64,000 bases of DNA from Rachycentron canadum. Its lineage: Eukaryota; Chordata; Actinopteri; Carangiformes; Rachycentridae. Shown piece by piece: positions 35,801 to 49,600 of the stretch. The notes under the pieces were generated by a model. It did no database searches and had not been told where the DNA came from. It was given only the letters and a program-made list of their open reading frames with translations. Every line of letters begins with the position of its first letter. Positions within the stretch are counted from its first letter, which is position 1. The translations under genes and the position numbers were made by a program. The DNA lies in contig CM076661.1 of NCBI GenBank assembly GCA_038496675.1, positions 6,252,510-6,316,509 on the forward strand, given 5' to 3'.

Positions 35801-38800
35801 TTAATTGTCATGACCGTTATGGTCAGTTGCTGCTCTATTTCTACTTGCTACTGGAATAGATCACTCAGTCCTCTATGGGATAGAGTGTGTGCTAATATGT
35901 AAATATTTAAAAACCCTACAAAAATACTTAAATATAAATATTATTTTTCTGATAGCATTAGTCCTTTCTTTATACTGGTATTTCTTCAGAGGACCTCATG
36001 ATGGCATGAAAGGTCAGTCCTGCAAGATTTATGTCATACCTGGAGCTTCTTCAGAGGGATCAATAACCCTATAATGTCTTTGTACTTTATGAGGTGAGTG
36101 CATATGCCTGGGAGATTGACACATGCTGTACTCCCACCAGTGATTGACGTAAAAATCTATTGCACACATTGGATTTGCTCACTGTTCATTACACAACCAT
36201 GCCTTTTGCCTCACGCTGAGTAATATTAAGTGAGAAAGAGGCATCGCCCACCTCTTTCATCCTGCAAAGAACATGGTGAGGGAAAGAATGAAGGCTCGTC
36301 TCTTAAAGACCTTTACAAACACCTGAAACAGGATGGGACCTGGCGGAGTGTGCTTTGTTTTCCACTGCAGCACCACCCATGTTGAGAGGGGTTTAGTTAT
36401 ACACCACAAGAGCTCGACTCAGAGTGCACCGCAGGTTTCTTTACATCAAGTGGAACAAAATGTTTAATAGTCAGTTTGACTTGGACCAAAGCTGTGTAGG
36501 GCAGTTACATCTAAAATGTCCCTGGATACGTGGACCAAACAAACGGGCTTTTGTTTAATGCTGAGGCAAAGGAAGTTTTTCCCAGTGCTGAGCTTTTCAA
36601 TATGAACTTTGGGCTCGAGAGAGACCAAGCAGGCTAGACCCTGCCACAGAGGCTGATATTGTTTGTGGACATGCAGACTTGGATGGGAGCACATGACAGA
36701 TAAAAGACGTAAAGTTCCTCTGGGGGTTTTCTAGCAAGTATCATTTCAAATACTTCTGACCTCAAGTGTTCGTAATAACTTGGAAGAGTTAATGTTGAAG
36801 AAAAAAATATCATGAAATATATTTGTCATTACCAAGACTATAACATTTATTTAGTTGTTAGTTTAGTTTAGTTGGTGCCAAAACAATAATTTTTGAATGG
36901 GTAGGTGTTGGAGATCACTTTGAAATTAAAGACTTTATGTACATCTCTGGCAGAAGGACAGAAACCGCACAGAAACAAATTCTCATCAAGAAAGCAAAGA
37001 AAATTCCTCTAATATTTGTGTGAAACACTTACACTGACTGAGAGCGGACCAGTTGTCAGTCTGTAGCTGTATTGAATGACTTGGCTGCTGATTACTGTTA
37101 GACGAATGAAGCGCACACAGCACAATCACCGCTGATATATGCGCTGAGTAAGATGGAGCCTTTAGTGCCTATTGACCGTTCATCAGTTACACTTCAATAA
37201 CAAGCTGCTGCAGAAACAGAAATGTCTTAATTAGTCAGACACTAAACCTCTTCTCTTTAGAGTCTTGAGTGTGGGAAGATAAGGAATATAAAAAATCTTA
37301 AAGTTGCCGCCATCTTAAATATAGGTTTAAATAGCTTAGTAGCATTGGTTCTGTCGTCTTCAAGTGGTAATATTATTGAAGTTTCATCCTAATGATAAAA
37401 TTATAATTAAAAGCTAAAGCAAACATGAGGACATGAATGTTCTGTATTCACAGCTTAACTCTTGTGCACATCACTAGAGAGTCTCACGGAAATGACAGGG
37501 AGCTCTGTGAGAGGGAGGATCACAGGACATGTAGATAGCAAGATCAAAACCTCCAAACACTCATGCCAGCTGCCTCTACCACACCCTCCCTCCACAAAGG
37601 CCCTCGCTAGGATCCAACATGGGTGCTGCACCTCTATTACACCCCTAAGGAACAGCACAGCACATGCGCCCCCTCCCCAAACCCTTGCTTTATGTTGTAA
37701 ACAAACACAGAGCGGAAGATGTTATGAAATGACAGATTTATTGAATATATGCAGTTGGCACCAGCTAAAAATAGACTGATTAGATTAGACAAGGGAGCAG
37801 TAAAAGGGCATGCAATGGAACCAGTGACCAGTAAAGTGATTTTCCAAGTAAAACAATACACCCACATCACTAAAAATGGCATTCAGTGGAATCTAACCCC
37901 TTCACAGTCCCAGTGGGGGTAAATACTTCAAAATTGACTGTCCACAGCTGAAGAACACACAGAGGCACTCATCTATCTGCTCTTGAAACTACAGTAATGG
38001 AGCCACAAACAGATTTTTGTTTTGTCTGTGAAAGTCAGGGCTGGGTCAAAAGGCCCACTGTGTATGTAAGTGATGGGTCAGGGTTGAAGAAATCACTGGG
38101 GCTGGATGTGATGTGCAGATCTGAGGGGGGACTTTAACAGACATTTAGTCAGAGAGCTGATTCATATCAGGATAAATCATATTGAAAGAGCTCACCCATT
38201 ATCTGTAATGCAGCTGCAAAACCATCTAAAGAACCCATAGATGATATTTAATGAATCATTTGACACCATAACACAAACACTGCATAGAACTAAAAGAACA
38301 GCTTGATATTTTGGGAAAAACACATTTTATAACATATCAATGCATTTTAATGAAGATATCTGCAAAACTTAACTATAATATCAACTAAGACAGGTTGTGC
38401 ATTATTACTTTACCTTGATTTTGTTTTATTATCATGGATTCCTCCTGCAGATCTGTCCTAAAGACTATTCAGGCCATCACACATTACATAAACTATTACA
38501 TGTATTATAGGATATCATAGTATTCACAAACAAGAAATTAGATTATGTTCACCTGGGCTTCAGGGACAAATGGTGGGAATTTTTCCACTATTTTTGAACA
38601 TTTCATACAATCAATCAATTATTAAATGAAATATCTGTCATACCTATTGATAATGAAAGAAATCTTCCTATGATGGAATATTACCACCTTCACTTCATGA
38701 TAAAAAACCCTCTAGCCAGGAAAAATATATTGTATTAGATGAACAAACACTTGTACATATTTCCATTCCATAGCCAAACCATTCTTAGGTCTATATATGT

Positions 38801-41800
38801 GTAACTGGTGGCTGTCACCCAAGGGCCCCTAGTGGCCCCTGGGGGCTCATAGGGGTAATCCCACCTTGGTCTAACACCTCAGTCTTGACAGAAACAATGT
38901 GACTATATAAACTGTACGAATGATCAGAAATGAGCAGGTCGCTGGTTTCTATTTGATTAATCATTAAATCAGAAAGTATTTTTTGTTTACCTGATCCTGT
39001 TAGATACAAACAAGTTACACAGGAACATACAAGAACATGATTCTTTCAGGGAACAAGGTCCATCACATTATTGGACAGAGAGAAAGAAGGTAAACGGAAC
39101 TGTCCTTCAGTCTTATCCACAAGATACAGTATCTGTCCATTGAAATCTCACCAACCACTCAGTCTCCTAGAGTCTGTCACCTAACATATTGCTTATCATT
39201 GGCTGAGAATGTTTAATCGTACCCTTGTCTCCTAGCAGAGCTAAACATAGGCTGCTGTTTCTAAAATAATCACCACTCTGGAGCGTGTGTCATGGGAACA
39301 TTTCAATAATTAATTCAGCCTCTTTTTTCTCTCTCTTACTCAAAGACATGCACATGCTCTGTTGGCGGTCACGTGCCGTCCATACAAGCACTGTGTTCTT
39401 ACATTTTCAGAAATTCCTCAGCTGTCTGAGCACTTTTAAATGATGTGCTTGTGCGCCTTAAATAGAGGCCTCACAACCCCTCAATCTGACCTAAATCATC
39501 TGGTTGCCTCTCTCTCTTGCACTTGTGCCCGTTTGCTGAAAGAAGCGGCCTGCTGTGGTCTTGGGCTGGGCTCAGGCTGGCCGTTATACGGGCTCCTCAG
39601 AGCAAACGAGATGTCACGTGGCTCGTGTGGATTATGTTGCATTTACATCTGTGAAGCCTGAATGTGTGAGTCTGTGTGAGGAAGGAAAAAGGAAGGAAGT
39701 GAAGGCAGAAACACTGGAATGTCACTGTCTGGGGCCAAAGGCGGCTCTGGCACCTGTTTGGCCTTGGGACACAGGGCTTATGTAATGTGTGTTGGGCTGA
39801 ATAGTGTTTAGGGCAGGTGTGCAGCTAGAATCCATAAACACCTCTCTGCTGCTGGCTGGGTCACAGCTTGGGCCTGAGTAGGGCAAAGGGTTGAACACTA
39901 AAACAATTGTGCCTATTAAATATATAAACTAAACTGAAACAAGGCAAATGATGCAGAGAAATATTAAAGGCCCTTAAAACAAGTTGTCTTAGTCAGGGTC
40001 TCACAATGAACAATGTTTCTGATGTAAACAGGTTTTCGCTTATGGTGATTTCACTTCATTTATTTGTGCTATATTTGTATATTTACCTCTCATTTGAAGA
40101 GGGTATATTTCTTTCTTTCACTGATGACAAAATCAGATAAAAGCTGTGGAGCTGTTTGATGCTGACACTGTCTGTCAAACCTAATCGAATATCGAAATAA
40201 TCAAGTCCTACTACATATTCAATGAACCAGCTTATACGATATATTTTTCATACTTTAATGTTGATTTTTGCCAGTTTTGCCTTAGAGATCATTTGAAATA
40301 TGAAATCATATTTTCACAGGTTTTAAACTGCAGCTGACTTTCAAAGAGCATCTGAACAGCATGAACACAATTAAGCTATTTTTAAAAATCTAGGATATTT
40401 GATTTATATTATATTTGAACTAACCATACTTGTAAGCCAATATTTAAAACCGCACTTCAGCAATTTAGTATTTGACTTCCATTAAGTTGAGGGACTTGTA
40501 AGAGTCAGATCTTAAAGTGTGGGACACAAGCTATACAACAGTGGCTGAGATGTCATTTTCCTAGTATGAGTTAAGCTCCAAAAACACTGGATACTACAAT
40601 TTCCATAATGCCTTATCTTGGTATTGCCTGGTAAATGCCAGCGAATTTCATAAAGGTGAAAAAATATCAGGCAATAATTTGAGATCTGAAGCTAAATACA
40701 AGATACTTCCTCAGGCTGTCAATGTCCCAGAGCCGCATAAGACGAAATAAAACTGTCCTCACAAGCTAAATGGTGAAGATTAAACTGATCTTCATGTGTA
40801 AAACTGGTGAAGTTCTTTAGGAATGATAAAGAAAAGATTAAGATGTGTCACATTATCATGTAGTTTTTAAACCCTGGTTTGCTTTATGCTAAGTCTATAA
40901 AAGTAAAGTACTAACATGCTTCCAGGCCCAGAGGACCACCTCACCCTTCTCCCTCCAGCCCTTTTCTGTCTATTCCTGTCTTTCCCCATGGGCCTGGATG
41001 CTTGATCTGCTCTGGAGAAACAGTGTAGGTCTGAATCAAGCACCAGATCAGAAACAAGTTAAAAGTAAAACTGGTGGCCTGGATATGTCCACTTCACGCT
41101 CCTTGGGATTATCCATTCCTCAGAAGCGTCAAATCATAATGCCTCAGAGAACAAGCCTGTCAGGGGCATCTCCTTCACTTATCATTCACTTTGGTCCTAC
41201 AGTATTTGCAACCTTGATATGACTGAAATGGTCTTTAAACTTTATATTTCAATGGATTTGCCGACTCTATTTTTCATCTCATATAGTAAATGTTTTATAC
41301 TAATAGTACACTATTACTTACAGCTTCATGGCATGTGTTCAGTGATCCGCAGATTTCAGAGAGCATTGCCTCTTCAGTTTCAGTGTCCTACGTCCTCTTT
41401 GTCTCCATTTTGCTCTGTAGTATATTTGACCCCCTCTCCTCTCAGCAGGTTTGAGGCTGATAGTGCACAGCAGCTGAACTGGCAACAAAGCTGCAACCGC
41501 AGCAAACGATTGGAGGTGAACGATAATGAACTTGTGTCCTCTGTAAAACACACCACGAGCGATGCGTCATGAAGACTCTCTACTCTCACTGTACAATCCT
41601 ATTATGTGGTAGTTGTGTGAAACAGCTCTTTGGGTACTTTAAGGCTGGATTACCAAATGGGCAAAGCCACTAGCTGCCCAGCCCAAAAAGCCTGAGGTCC
41701 TCTTCATACTATTTGGATTTTCATAATTTGATTAACTGCAAGTCCTCTATCCTACATCTTGTGACCAGTCTTTGCATCAAAATCTAGTTTTCCAACCTAA

Positions 41801-43440
41801 ATTGTTTTAGTTTGTATTGAATTCTCATGTTTTAAAGTAGTAATTTATCAAATCGGCTCAGTTTTTGTCTATTTGCCATGTAATTGATACACAAAAAAAC
41901 CTTGAGCAAAGTATTATTGCATTATATGACTGGATGGCCCATCATTATTCCCCTAATAATATTCACACTGCTTTTGTTGTCTGAGCACCAATGAAAAATA
42001 CAAAGATATTGAGTTTACTATCAATAAAAATATCATTTAAGAAGCTACAATTAATCAGTTATCAACAACTAATTTTTGCCCCAGGGTCGCTGAGGAGGTT
42101 AATGTGGCCATAACTGTGATTGATCAGGAATGCCCCAGAATCTTTTTTTTTTACCCATAAGAGGCTGTTAGGTCTCCAGCTGACCGTTCTTTTTAAAACA
42201 GTGAACTCAGAGATAAGGAGAAACCGGTTACAGGCATGCTGACGGGTGCTAATCAGCCAGGACACAGATGTGGGAAATATCAGAGCGTCTGTTTCTGGAC
42301 CAGGACCTGCACTGTGTCACCAGGCAGACAGACCAAACAGCACTGATGTGTGAAAGAGATGAACTCAGTCGCTCTCAAGAGGCCTGAGAAAATAGGCAGA
42401 TACTTCTAGAAGACCTGATAATAATCCCCAGTCAATGAGTCGTTTAATTTAGTCGTCAGCTACATGTCATCCTTGATTTTGAGAAATTCAGAAGCAGTTT
42501 TTTTCTTTTCTTTTTTTTCTTCTTTGTCTCAGTAGGCCTAATTTGTCATGAAGCCAGCAACCCTTCTTCAGGGAAAGCTGATCCACCCCAGCCACGTTTC
42601 AGCGTCTTCCTTTGCAAAACAAATTCCTACGAGTCACTCACTCTGAAAGGGTGCATTGTGATTCAACTAAACACTGCCTACTCCTCTTGTGGAAACGGAG
42701 AGAAGGGAAATGGGAGTACATGTGCCCCCGTGGACTGCCTCACCACTTGCCCACAAGCTTTCCCGCCTGCCTTGAGCTGCCTGTGAAATCTACAGTCTGG
42801 CCATAGAGAAAGGAATGCTGCCTTCACGTGCTGCTCGTTAAACTCACAACTTAGACTACAGCCGTGAATATTCTGAAGAACACAGCACGCTTGAAACAAA
42901 CATAACCAAGCAACCAAGTCTTACCAAGATTAGTGTGTTTTATAAGGTTGTACGAATGACCACACTCAGAGGTGAGAGAAGCCTGTGGTCATAAGCAAAA
43001 CACGATACATTTTACAAAAGAGAATACTAATTCATAGTATCACCTCAAAGACATTGATGACATCATGCTTGGATATACACAGGAAAAGTAACAGGAATAA
43101 GTGTGTTGGTAATAACAATGAGTATGAAGACTAATCATGAATGTACTTTAACAATAGATATAACTTGCGGCTTCCTTTTTTCCCCCAGTCAACCAACCTG
43201 GGTAACAAAAGTTGCCCAAAAGCTTAAGATAAAAGATTTAATTTGTGAGTTAAAGCCAGTTGAGTTGAATCAGATAACACAGGGAGCTGGGTAAGAGTTT
43301 AAAGCTGGCTGGGTACTTTGCTGGTTGGTTCACTAGTTGTTAGATCAATGGAATCAATAGAGGAAAATAGAATCAAATAAAAGAGAATTGTGCTCTCTGA
43401 CTAATAGTCGCAACAATTCCCACGACACCTGAAGTACACC
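29881..43440. other. Intergenic region between mta1 and crip2 starts: no gene found
   Basis: About 13.5 kb of mostly AT-rich DNA. Open frames at 32907-33470 (minus) and 33119-33622 (plus) overlap each other, lack domain similarity and have no splice context. Weak repeat fragments occur near 38560-38650 and 41980-42075, and a short (TG)n near 32490-32525. Regulatory elements of either gene could lie here but cannot be told from sequence alone. Confidence 0.65.
35317..35340 (+). repeat. Possible DNA-transposon end relic
   Basis: GGTCCAAAAGTCTGAGACCA resembles terminal sequences of Tc1/mariner-type elements common in fish. No matching opposite end or coding region was found, so the call is tentative. 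Confidence 0.3.
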
Positions 43441-43441
43441 T

Positions 43442-43601
43442 GGGGGGGCGTGTCGGTGGGCGGGGTATGTTAATGAGGCGCTGACTGAATAGATGCTCCC
43501 AGCCTCTGAGAGGGAGGCAGGACACTTGCTGTTGGAGAGGACGAAGACGCCGCTCCGGACAAACAAAACACCACTTTCACTCGACCCATAACTGCCCCAT
43601 C
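43442..43601 (+). promoter_or_regulatory. crip2: crip2 proximal promoter and 5' UTR (approximate)
   Basis: A locally G+C-rich stretch directly upstream of the CRIP2 ATG. It contains GGGGGGGCGTG at 43442-43452 and a GC box GGGCGGGG at 43458-43465 of the Sp/KLF type. No TATA box is evident. The transcription start is probably within about 43480-43540 but cannot be fixed. Confidence 0.5.
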
Positions 43602-43644
43602 ATGGCCTCAAAGTGCCCCAAGTGTGAAAAGACGGTGTATTTCG
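43602..43644 (+). CDS. crip2: crip2 coding exon 1 (LIM1 start)
   Basis: ATG followed by MASKCPKCEKTVYF and one base of codon 15, with donor GTAAGT. It carries the first two zinc ligands, C5 and C8. Confidence 0.95.
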
Positions 43645-46600
43645 GTAAGTGATGGCCGCTTCTGTATTTATTTTGTTTATTTATTTTTTATCCTGGCTGT
43701 TGAAATTACTTTTGGCTCATGATGGTGATCCCGCTCGTTTGGCAAAGGACACTCCTGACAGTGGGGGGCGATCGTTTTGGGCAACTTGTTTAATATATAT
43801 TTTTATTCTAATGCAATTATTCTTTAATTTACCAAAACCTTGACTATTGCTTCTAATCGTATACAACGCATTGACTGAAAAAAATAACATACGTTTCCTG
43901 CTGCTAGAAATAAGAAATATTTAGTAACAGAATTGGCATAAACTAAAAATGATTACTTTTCAAATGAAGTTCTGAATGTAAACATATACCTAGTTTGTCT
44001 GTCTATTTCAAACAATATTTAAGTATCATAGTAAAAAAATTTGTGTGCTGTATGTTTGATTGTAGCCTAATATTGGATCCATAAAGCTCAATACTGCTTC
44101 AGGCTTTTTTTTTCCAGTGGTGGGAAAAGTCTAAACTCTTTCTGCATTTTTTCTCACATAAATTAAGTTAATAGCATTTCTTAGATTAGGCCACGTTTTT
44201 GGGAAAATACTTGCTGGAAATGTAAATGATTCACAAGGATAACCTCTGGGGGAACTGAAAGCTGGAGAGGCAGATTAATCAGTGTAAACAAAACCCAAAT
44301 GATCAAATGTTTAAACAAATCCACACTTTGAAAAAACAAAAACTATCAAATGCTTCTGTTTAATATGAGAGAAAACATGCCCTTTCTGCACTGACTTCAC
44401 AAAACTGGATGAATGATTTGTCTTATTTTGACACTGATCTGTGCCATTTTTAATTTGTTGTCTTTGGTAAACATCCAAGGCTGGCAGTTGGCTTTGGAGG
44501 GCTGCTGACGGAGGCCATTGCCAAGAGTGCAGAAATGCCATATGCTGAGATTGCCCACTCACAGAGGAGCACGGCAACATCATGCTGCGTCAGTGGGATG
44601 AAAACCTGTAAACATGTATATTTTGCATCCTTGTACACAAAGGTGGGAAAACAAAACACCCACTTGGGCAAAGAGCTTTGACTCACACTCACAGTCACAC
44701 TAAGGAAGGCGGCATTTTAGATCTTCCTGTAACAGATGCTCACAGTGAAAGAAATGCACACAGGCGAGAGCAAAGCGGCAGATTAAAGGAGCTTAGATTG
44801 TGAAAATAAACACAAATTTACATCTCTGCTTCTGAATCTGGAGCTGTTCAGAACTATTTTTAGGGAGCACACTGCTGTCCCGTTGAACCTCGAGTAATCC
44901 TGTGGTTATGTTTGGCCACATGCAGAAAAAAAGAAAAAAACAGAAAAATTCCTTCCTCGGTTGTTGCTGATCATTTCTATACTTCGCAGCACACAATCAG
45001 AGCTGTCACGGGGGTCAAAATCAATTATGTGAGTGGATGGAAGTCCTCTTACGTAACGGGAGTGGCAGCGAACATCACAGCTGCTGCTCATCCTATGGGT
45101 TCCCGAGAGTCATTGTCATGGAATAATATCTGCACAAATAAGATTTTATGTCTCTTTACGCATGTCTGAGTATTCATTTGCAGCCTAGCCTTAATTCGCT
45201 GCAGCCAGTGAGTCACAGCTCCTTGGTGATGTGTATGTTTTTTTGTTTTTTTTGTTTTTTATGTAACATACTGAGCTCCAGCCTCGTGGAGTTATTTTTG
45301 GGTGGGGCGTGTCTTGTTGGGTGGAGAGCACTACTATAAAAATGAGGAGGATGATGATGATGATGAACTACTCCTTGAAGCCAACACGGGTGGACTCAGC
45401 TGCACACGTCAAACCAGGGAGGCTGTAGAAATAGAAGGGAGGTATTAATGACAATATTGAAGTCATTGCAAGGGAGTCAGGGAAACTTATGACAAGACAT
45501 GGGAGAGGTCAGTGAGGCAGAAAAGTTCAGCTGCTGCCCACAGGCTGAAGCATCAACATGGCGTCAGTGATGAATCTCAGATATTGTAGAATGAGCTCAG
45601 CAGCTCCACCTACATACATCCTCCTCTCAGCCTCTCCGGAGACGCAGGAAATCCAGTTGCTGAGGTGAAATTTCAAGTCTGCAGAACAGTTAAAAGTGAG
45701 AAAACAGGCATGGATAACCCTGCTTCTGATCTACACCAGGACATGTGTTATTGATAGAGAAAATTACCTGTTTCCCGTCCCATTTTGCTCCCATTTTTCA
45801 CTCTTGTGGTGGGTTCGTGGTGTGCTATATACAGTGGTGATTGGCCCACCCTGCAGTTACCCACCTGGTCCCCCAGCTGTTGTTGCCCAATATTGGATTC
45901 TGCAGGCAAGGCGCTCAACACTTGACTGTCCTCTGCTTTACTTCTGCAAAGAAACGTCATGAAATAGCAGTGGTGAGCCGCAGTCTGGGGTGGAAAATCT
46001 TTTGCTTTCATTATTTTCCAGCTGTTACTTTAACAGGCAGCTGTTTTATAGTGGTGATGGTTCACTTTCAACGCCACTAAAGGCAAATGTTGACTATTGC
46101 TGCTGCCATTCCCCCAAGTGTTTAAAGTGTTGTTGTATTATTTTCAGAAAACGAGCAAAAAATTGCTTGTTGCTGATGTTGTGAAGATCTTAATTGTAGG
46201 GTTGAACTCATATTCCCAGTGTCCACATTGTGGCATTGGCAGACATGTGTCCAGGCCTAGTGGAAATACATTGTTGGCGTGTGAGAGACTCCATGCAGAA
46301 CACAACACAGCATGGCTCAGTAAATCTCCCAACTCCAGACCCAAATTCAACTGAGCTATCCAACTCTTGTTCATGACAGATCAGAGCAATGTATCTTTGT
46401 GCAGCTAAGTGAATGAACAAGAACTTAATGGGAGCTAATGGGGCTCTGCTGTGAGTTTCTCTTTCATTCACCGATTTCTCTCTTTCCTCTTCTTCAATCA
46501 CTTGGTTTTGCCTCAGGCCCTAAATTCCTCTTCTCTTGATTTTTTTTTTTTTTTTTTTTTAACTGCAAGGACAAGGGGAAATGGGGTAAAATGGCTTGCC

Positions 46601-49600
46601 TTTATTTAAACGAAGACTCTCAAAGCACCTCATGCATTATAATGAGAAACGACATCTCTATTCACACAAGGCTCTTTCTGTCTCTTTGCACGTTTGTTGT
46701 CCCATTGAGGGAGAATACCTTCATCGTCTCAGCCTGATGATATGAAGCGGTGCACTGATTCCCACAAACCTCTTTTTTTTTTTATCCTGTTTTTACCCCA
46801 AACACCCATATAATGCCCTTTTATCTTCTCCCCTCTTTTCTGTCAACACTAGAGTACCCTGTTTTCCACTTGGCTGCCCAGTAGACTGTGTGAATGTGCC
46901 CTGTCAGTTATGTAACATCATTTCTTGAGTCGTTGCCTCCTGTTCAGTGCCATTGCATAATCTGCCAGATACTGTGCACCAGTCAATGAGGGTACTTTTT
47001 CTCTGCCTTTTTGAGGCACAAATATGATCCCCTAATGGAGAGGGCATTAAGCTCGGTGCTGAAAGTCAGACCGCCTCCCATCCTCCCCTCCCTCCCAACA
47101 CAGGTGAAACCATTCCACCTTCCAGCAATATGATCTGTTAGGTAACTGCACAGGGAAACAAAGGTGCTCTCTCATCCAAATGATCAACACTGTTAACTGT
47201 TAACAATTTCATATAAAAAAATACATATTTGATATTATTCATGGTTGTAATTTTAGTGTTTGCATCCTGTAATTCCCTTTCTATAATATAGTCCTAGACA
47301 GGCTTTCAATAAAGGCTGAAGATTGGCCTTTAAAGGAACTATTTGTTTTCTCTGCTGCCAAATCCAGCTTTTTGCTGGCAGTGGGTCGTTTGACAAGAGC
47401 TTTGACCTTTGTTTACAAGCAGCGGTACATCTTCAGGGCAGCCTGGAGGGTTCAGTGAGTCGCTATCGGAAAGTAATGAAGCGAGCCAAGGCTAGCTGCT
47501 TAGCATGCAAAGGTGTTACCATTGGCGTTACTTTCCACTGCTGAAGTAAAGGTTGATGAGAAAAGGATTGATGCTGAACATGCAGCGTTTCTTCTAGACT
47601 CATTAAACAGCTGCTAATGTTAACGTTAGTTGTATAGCATTAGCAAAACTTTCATATAGTTCCTTCATTTTTCCTTGAAGTGTATTGGATGAAACACAGA
47701 AATTTCAATGAGAGAGTTTATAAATCATAAAAAGACAAGACAAGAAAAAAAACATTTGTGTGAGGTATAAAGATCAGAACATAATCATAAATTGCAGTTG
47801 GGTACGTATTAAATTGTAACATTCATTATGCTAATCTCAGTCTTTTAGCCTGGTATCCTTCTGTGATTATTTCTGTTATGCTTGAGATTTTGGGGCTTGA
47901 GTATCAATCTATCCTCTGGCTTCATGACTCCATAAACATACAGAAACCGGAGAAAAACAAGGAAAGAGTGAAGGAAAACTGTGACTTGAAATAGATCAAT
48001 TACAGATTGTGTATTGACTTTTTGAAAGGCCTTACCCTCGCACAAGATGATTCACAGAAAGCAAAGTATGCTCGTGCTGGGAATGATGCCGAAAACCAAA
48101 GCCAGTACATGCATGCATTTCATGTGATGTGAGAACATTCGAGTGCATTAGCCTAGTATTAGTGTCCTCTAACCAAGGCAGACTGTCTTCTTTAATTGTC
48201 TTCCTCTTTATTAAAACAATGTGACAGCCCATGGTTTGTTTGGGTGAAGAGATAGAGAAGTCTCGCTTCTTCTGTTGTGTCTCTAACAACAGCCTCCCAG
48301 CGTGGGTTTTCTGGTCAGAGTAGTTGTAGTAGTATCACCACAGGTGTTGCCAAATCAACAGGACTGAAATCTTTCTACCTTTCTCTTACTCCACTGCACC
48401 ATGCTCTCATGTAGACAGTCAATTTTATTAGGCTCCTTTACAAGACTCAGATGATTTCACTTAAAGGAATTTAAGCAGACATTTTATTCCTCTGTCATAT
48501 GATATCTGTCTTCCTCCAAGGACTGATTATCCACTTTCCATTGACCAGATCTGAAGGTGCAATTTGACTGATACAGGCCTGCTTCCTCATATGAAGACTT
48601 GGTTCAATAGTTTGTAAGCAAGTCATGCACACTAGATCTTTTTGGAGACCCCGTAGCTGGGACACAGTGTCCTCACTGGTTAGAGAAGAGATGTGGTGTA
48701 AGCAGACTCAGGGATTCGGGGGTGGGGCGAAGGGGAGGGGTGGGCAACAAGTCACCCAGGCAGAGACTGTGGAGCAGCGCTTTGCCTGCGGCTCCTCTGA
48801 CCAGCGCAGACAGGATGCGAGTTTAGCTGCAGCCCATTTACGTCAGCCAGCAGGATTCACAAGGTCGGCCTCTTTTTATTCGCAGAGGGAGGGAAGGAGG
48901 GGGGGTGAGAAAGGGAGAACGCCTGGGGAGGAAACCTCGCCTTGGCCGAGGCGACAGACGACCTCCTGAGCTAAGTTTTGCCACAGGGTTGCATCAGCCA
49001 CAGGGAGACGGGTTCCAAATACTTGTTTCCTCGAGGCTCTTTAGCATCGGTCTCCACCCTGCACAGCCAGTGAGAGCAGCACAGGGAGCTGCATGCACAC
49101 ATTGACCCAGAACAAATCAATTCAAATGTTCAACAGCACAGCCGGGGTCAACCCACTTTTAGTTTACACACAGCTGGATGATGATGATGGGCTTTTAAAA
49201 CTCCAAAAACTAATTTTACAGGTTTTTAAAAATATATTTTTATTTTTAACAGTATCTTAAGTGTGGGTGGACTTTTAATTATGTGCAATTGTGTTAAAGC
49301 TTGCACCACATACACTTACTGTACAATAGTGATAAAAATATGGTCAAACAGATTCAGTTCCGAGCTTTTCTAATGTGGGGCTTTTGTCCTTTTCTCTGTT
49401 TCTTACCATTGTAAATACTGCATCTTCAGGCTTTGGACTCTTGGTTAAACAAAGCAAGACATTTTACTCAAGTTCAACAGTTATAATATAGTTATAATTT
49501 TCAGTTATTTCTGGCATTTTACAAACAAAGTGATTCATCAGTTCATCAAGAAAACACTTTATAGTTGTAGCTGAAGTTATTTAAGCAATAAAAATGTTTT

